From assembly GCF_040839445.1 (NCBI RefSeq), contig NZ_JBDPGJ010000002.1:372001-436000 (forward strand): a stretch of DNA of 64,000 nt. The letters are read 5' to 3'. Below, in pieces: positions 60,866-64,000 of this stretch. The stretch is from Aquibium pacificus. Its GTDB lineage: Bacteria; Pseudomonadota; Alphaproteobacteria; Rhizobiales; Rhizobiaceae. The translations under genes were made by a program, and so were the position numbers. Positions within the stretch are counted from its first letter, which is position 1, and the number at the start of each line of letters is the position of its first letter. Under the pieces are notes generated by a model. That model was not told where the DNA came from and ran no database searches. It worked only from the letters and a program-made list of their open reading frames with translations.

Positions 60866-61879
60866 ATGGGGAAATTACTGAATGTCTCCATCGGTTTGGT
60901 GCTGGCGTGGGCCGTCGTCCCCGCGCAGGCGCTGACGCCCGTACCACCGGGCAACCGGCATGCCGAACAGCCGCCGGTCCCCGCCGGCTCGGCATCCCGC
61001 ACCGACGCGCTGAAGACGACATACGAGCGGAAGTACCAGAAGGTCCTGCGCCTTCTCGAGAGCGACGGATCGCTTCGCCGGAAGATCGAGGATGCAGCCG
61101 CGCATTTCGACATCGATCCGCTCCACGTCGCGGCAGCGATTGTCGGCGAGCACACCTACAACGTCGACGCCTACGACCGGCTGCAGACCTACTACGTCAA
61201 GGCGGTCTCCTACCTCAATTCGGACTTCAGCTTCTCCTACGACGGAGAGAGCATCGACAGTTTCATCGCCCGGCCCGAGTTCGGCGTCTGCGCCGGCGCG
61301 GTTGGAAGCTATGATGTGTGGACGTGCCGCGAACGCGTCTGGACGTCGGTCTTCCGGGGCAAGACCGTCGGCGGCAAGTCCTTTCCGGCCGACCGCCTCA
61401 GCGCCGTCTTCTTCCAGCCATTCTATGCCGGCCAGACATTCGGGATCGGCCAGCTCAATCCCCTCACCGCGCTGACGATGACCGACGTGGTCCACGAAGC
61501 GACGCGACTTCCGAGGCTCGACCATCGCAATCCGCAGGAAGTCTACCGGACCATCATGGATCCGGACCTGACGCTCACTTACGTCGCGGCGACGATCCGC
61601 AAGGCGATCGACGCCTACGCGTCCATCGCCGATTACGACATCTCAAGCAATCCGGGCATCACCGCCACCCTCTACAATGTCGGCGACCCGGAAGGCCGCG
61701 CCCGCGCGCTGAAGGCGGAAAACCGGGCACGCACGGCGGACGGACAGCAACCGCGACTGCCGGAGGAAAACTACTACGGCTGGATGGTGAACGAGAAACT
61801 GCCGGACCTGCGCGCGCTGTTTCCCGAGACCGACCGGGCGCCGTCTATCGCCGGCGTGCCGAACGCACCAGACCGATGA
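60866..61879 (+). CDS. DUF1402 family secreted protein
   Basis: A 337-residue protein with a signal peptide (MGKLLNVSIGLVLAWAVVPA, cut near AQALT). The mature part shows a lysozyme-like arrangement, IDPLHVAAAIVGEHTYNVDA, TFGIGQLNPLTALTMTD and ITATLYNVGDPEGRA, which recalls lytic transglycosylases (E, G-x-x-Q, N-x-G), but catalysis has not been shown for DUF1402. Found mainly in Rhizobiales. Its 3' end overlaps the convergent XRE gene by 35 bases. The 214-base gap before it holds a CAATCC/GGATTG stem. Confidence 0.88.
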   Translation: MGKLLNVSIGLVLAWAVVPAQALTPVPPGNRHAEQPPVPAGSASRTDALKTTYERKYQKVLRLLESDGSLRRKIEDAAAHFDIDPLHVAAAIVGEHTYNVDAYDRLQTYYVKAVSYLNSDFSFSYDGESIDSFIARPEFGVCAGAVGSYDVWTCRERVWTSVFRGKTVGGKSFPADRLSAVFFQPFYAGQTFGIGQLNPLTALTMTDVVHEATRLPRLDHRNPQEVYRTIMDPDLTLTYVAATIRKAIDAYASIADYDISSNPGITATLYNVGDPEGRARALKAENRARTADGQQPRLPEENYYGWMVNEKLPDLRALFPETDRAPSIAGVPNAPDR

Positions 61880-62207
61880 GTTCGGCCAGATCCTTTTCGT
61901 CCAGCAGACCGATCTCCGCAGCCAGGAGGTTTGCCAGTTCCGTCGCGGCAGGAGACAGGCCGGCCGTATCTATCACCACGCGCGGATGCGATTGCTCCGC
62001 CAGCCGCACGAGTTCTTCCGCGTCGTCCCAGATGATGTTGAAGTAGCCGATGATCTTCTGCATCAGCATCCAGTTGGGGCGCCCCCTGTGGCCGCGTTCC
62101 AGGGCCGAAAGATAGGCGGCGCTGACACCGAGCGAATCGGCCATCTCTTTCTGCGTGACCTTTCTTTCGCGCCGCATTTCGCGCATCCGAAGCCCGAAAG
62201 GCGTCAT
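61845..62207 (-). CDS. XRE-family helix-turn-helix regulator
   Basis: A 120-residue protein: HTH at about residues 8-65 (MREMRRERKVTQKEMADSLG, then VSAAYLSALERGHRGRPN) and a C-terminal helical domain (LSPAATELANLLAAEIGLL). Its start overlaps the smr stop. Conserved with smr and mltA in rhizobia, but the target genes are unknown. Confidence 0.9.
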   Translation of the reverse strand: MTPFGLRMREMRRERKVTQKEMADSLGVSAAYLSALERGHRGRPNWMLMQKIIGYFNIIWDDAEELVRLAEQSHPRVVIDTAGLSPAATELANLLAAEIGLLDEKDLAELIGLVRSARRR

Positions 62208-62770
62208 CGCGACGGCAGTTCCGACTGCCGGCGCAGGCGCACATAGAGCGCGCCGGCGCCGCCATGATGGCGTGCGGCGAACTCGTAGCCACCGACCAGC
62301 GGTCTGAACGACGGGGTCGCGAACCAGGCAGGCACGGCCTTGCGCAGGACGCCTTCGCTGCCCAGCGACGCTCCCTTGCCGGTGATGACCAGGACATGAC
62401 GAATACCCATGGCGTGAGCGCGGTGAAGGAACCCGAGCAGCAGCGCATGCGCCTCGCCCTGCGTCATGCCATGCAGGTCCACCCGCGCCTCAAGTGCCAG
62501 CCGCCCCTTCGCCAGCTTCTGCCGCGTCGGCTGATCGATGGTCCGGGGTGTATGCGAATGCTCCTGCGCCTTTCGTGGCCGCTGTGGGAGCGGGGCGGCA
62601 TCTGCCGCCGACAGCACGTCGTGAAACGATGCATCTGCATCGATCTCCGGATTGACCATCTCTTCCGGCAGGGCTTTCCCCTTCAGCGGGATCGCAGTGC
62701 GCGCGACCTGGTTCCACAGGATGCGGTCATCCTCGCTGAGGTCGCGACGGGAGCCAGTCCTGCGGCTCAT
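62204..62770 (-). CDS. Smr domain protein (DNA endonuclease/MutS2-type)
   Basis: A 188-residue protein: an N-terminal segment common to alphaproteobacterial Smr proteins (MSRRTGSRRDLSEDDRILWN) and the C-terminal Smr domain with VDLHGMTQGEAHALLLGFLH, VLVITGKGASLG and GGAGALYVRLRR. Smr domains nick DNA or RNA; the cellular role is uncertain. Overlaps mltA and the XRE gene. Confidence 0.92.
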   Translation of the reverse strand: MSRRTGSRRDLSEDDRILWNQVARTAIPLKGKALPEEMVNPEIDADASFHDVLSAADAAPLPQRPRKAQEHSHTPRTIDQPTRQKLAKGRLALEARVDLHGMTQGEAHALLLGFLHRAHAMGIRHVLVITGKGASLGSEGVLRKAVPAWFATPSFRPLVGGYEFAARHHGGAGALYVRLRRQSELPSR

Positions 62771-63867
62771 GCCGAACTGCCCGTCAGCGCCTTCGGGATC
62801 AGCGCGAAGAAATCCGCATCGCTGCGCACGACGCCGGCGATCTCGCCGGCCTCGTCGCCCGATCCGGCGAAAAGATCGCCGCGGGCGGGACCGACGATCG
62901 CCGAACCCGTGTCCTGCGCGATCATCAACCTTCGGAATGGAGCCTCGCCAAAAGCCGCCAGGGCCGGAGCATGGATGAACAGAGGCGTTCCGAACGTGTG
63001 GAGCAGCCGGTCGACCGCGATCGAACGACCCGAGGTGAGCGGAACCTTCGCGGCCGCCACGGGCCCCAGCCGCGGATCAGCGACGTCCGCCTCGCGGAAG
63101 AAGATGAAGGAGCGGTTGCGCCAGAGGATTTCGTCGATGCGGCCCGGGTGGTCCCGGAACCATTGCCGGATCGACTGCATGGTGATGTCTTCCCGCCGCA
63201 GTTCGCCGATGTCGGCAAGTACGCCGCCCGGTCCCGTGAACCGCTGGCCTGATTTCGCCGCATAGGTGATCCGCTTGACGCCGCCCGGCATCTTCAGGCG
63301 CGCCGCGCCCTGGACGTGGATGAAGAAGACGTCGACCGCGTCTTCCAGCCAGGCGATCTCGAGACCCCTGCCTGCGAGGGCTCCCTCTTCAATCGCCCTG
63401 CGATCATGATATTCCGCGACTTTGCCGCCGACCGACCTGCCAAAGGCGAGGTAAGGATCCAGTTCGGGCGGCCGGTTGCTCTCGTCCAGATCGATGAGAT
63501 CCGGCGGGCGCGAATAGATCGGGTGACGAAAATGCGCGGTACGCGTCGGCGAGGCCGTCGCCTCCGGCTCGTAGAAGCCGGTCACGAAACCGCGATCGGC
63601 GTTTTCGGGTCGAAGTGAACAGGGGACGAACCAGCGTTCGAAGAATGCGGTCGAGGCATGGTAGTCCAGCCGCTCGCTCGCGACGGCCGCCTCGTAGGCG
63701 GGGATGAATGCGCCTGCCTCGACGCCGAGCGAACCGGTCTTGTAGGGTTTTACGAGGGCGTGCCGGGCAGACCGCTGGAACGCTTCGAAGGCCGCCGCCA
63801 TGCGGTCCCGGTACCACCCGGGGATATCCGCGAACTCCACGGGCCGGAAAAGCGAGGACAGGGCCAC
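62767..63867 (-). CDS. mltA: Membrane-bound lytic murein transglycosylase A
   Basis: Cleaves peptidoglycan glycan strands to anhydro-muropeptides. The 366-residue protein has the MltA domain (VTGFYEPEATASPTRTAHFR) and the C-terminal 3D domain with aspartates in LMIAQDTGSAIVGPARGDLF. No clear lipobox or signal peptide is visible from the GTG start at 63865-63867, so membrane attachment is not shown. Overlaps smr; follows the Tim44-domain gene by 16 bases. Confidence 0.92.
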   Translation of the reverse strand: MALSSLFRPVEFADIPGWYRDRMAAAFEAFQRSARHALVKPYKTGSLGVEAGAFIPAYEAAVASERLDYHASTAFFERWFVPCSLRPENADRGFVTGFYEPEATASPTRTAHFRHPIYSRPPDLIDLDESNRPPELDPYLAFGRSVGGKVAEYHDRRAIEEGALAGRGLEIAWLEDAVDVFFIHVQGAARLKMPGGVKRITYAAKSGQRFTGPGGVLADIGELRREDITMQSIRQWFRDHPGRIDEILWRNRSFIFFREADVADPRLGPVAAAKVPLTSGRSIAVDRLLHTFGTPLFIHAPALAAFGEAPFRRLMIAQDTGSAIVGPARGDLFAGSGDEAGEIAGVVRSDADFFALIPKALTGSSA

Positions 63868-63883
63868 CTCATCCCCTCGCCTG

Positions 63884-64000
63884 TCAGTCTTCGGCTTCGG
63901 TGGCCACGAGCTTCCAGTTGGGATCGCGCGAGCGGGTGTCGCGCGCGAAGGTCCAGACGTCCTTGACTTCGGCGACCGTCTCGGGATCCCCGTCGATGAC
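63884..64000 (-). CDS. Tim44-like domain protein (C-terminal end only)
   Basis: The last 38 residues, ending VKDVWTFARDTRSRDPNWKL and VATEAED, match the C-terminus of the Tim44/TimA-domain proteins that stand before mltA in rhizobia. The rest lies beyond the window. Confidence 0.85.
   Translation of the reverse strand, partial: VIDGDPETVAEVKDVWTFARDTRSRDPNWKLVATEAED

Overview
The window is about 64 kb of high-GC chromosome from an alphaproteobacterium of the order Hyphomicrobiales (Rhizobiales), most likely in or near the Phyllobacteriaceae (Mesorhizobium-like). The evidence is the order lptB-rpoN-hpf-ptsN, a rhizobial PmtA-type phospholipid N-methyltransferase, the hisB-DUF2628-hisH-hisA-hisF-hisE-coaA block beside hslV/hslU, the Tim44-mltA-smr-xre block, and heat-shock promoters of the alphaproteobacterial CTTG type. 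This taxonomic call is inference from gene content and order. No tRNA, rRNA, CRISPR array or complete insertion sequence was found.

Layout: 1-3.5 kb, LPS export ATPase, sigma-54, ribosome hibernation factor, PtsN. 3.5-14.6 kb, stress, repair and housekeeping genes: a small heat-shock protein with a probable RNA thermometer, nucleoside hydrolase and ribokinase, an Ada/Ogt-like methyltransferase, endonuclease III, S21, PHB depolymerase, PyrF and PmtA, plus a GNAT gene broken by two frameshifts. 14.7-22.7 kb, DnaJ, an OafA-type acyltransferase, DnaK, an HtpX-like protease, MutM and DeoB. 22.8-30.3 kb, an orphan phosphonate-type binding protein, an altronate dehydratase-family enzyme and the sarcosine oxidase operon soxBDAG.

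30.4-42.2 kb is a two-arm ectoine/hydroxyectoine catabolic island. One arm runs leftward (doeA, an M20 deacetylase, a GntR-FCD regulator). The divergent arm runs rightward (ehuB-ehuC-ehuD-ehuA-eutB-eutC-doeX-doeC-doeD). Import by EhuBCDA, ring opening by DoeA, deacetylation, transamination by DoeD and oxidation by DoeC would give aspartate. EutB and EutC belong to the hydroxyectoine branch. The usual DoeB deacetylase and EutA are not present; the M20 enzyme is the candidate DoeB substitute. Between the arms are two candidate GntR operators.

42.5-48.4 kb holds a formamidase-family gene, a small sugar cluster (NAD-dependent dehydrogenase, P-loop kinase, D-lyxose isomerase, TRAP binding protein) and a MetE C-terminal-type protein. 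From about 48.4 to 50.36 kb the base composition drops sharply: this foreign island holds a convergent pair, an sce7726-family protein with a PD-(D/E)xK nuclease-like motif and a beta-family (sce7725-like) protein. Its right edge appears to replace the first codons of alkB. This pair is the best candidate for an undescribed system, possibly mobile or defensive.

51.1-57 kb is coaA and the histidine genes, with a Uma2-family nuclease gene set between hisA and hisF. 57-60.7 kb is hslV and hslU separated by an acetyltransferase and a membrane protein. 60.9-64 kb carries a DUF1402 protein, an XRE regulator, Smr, MltA and the end of a Tim44-domain gene.
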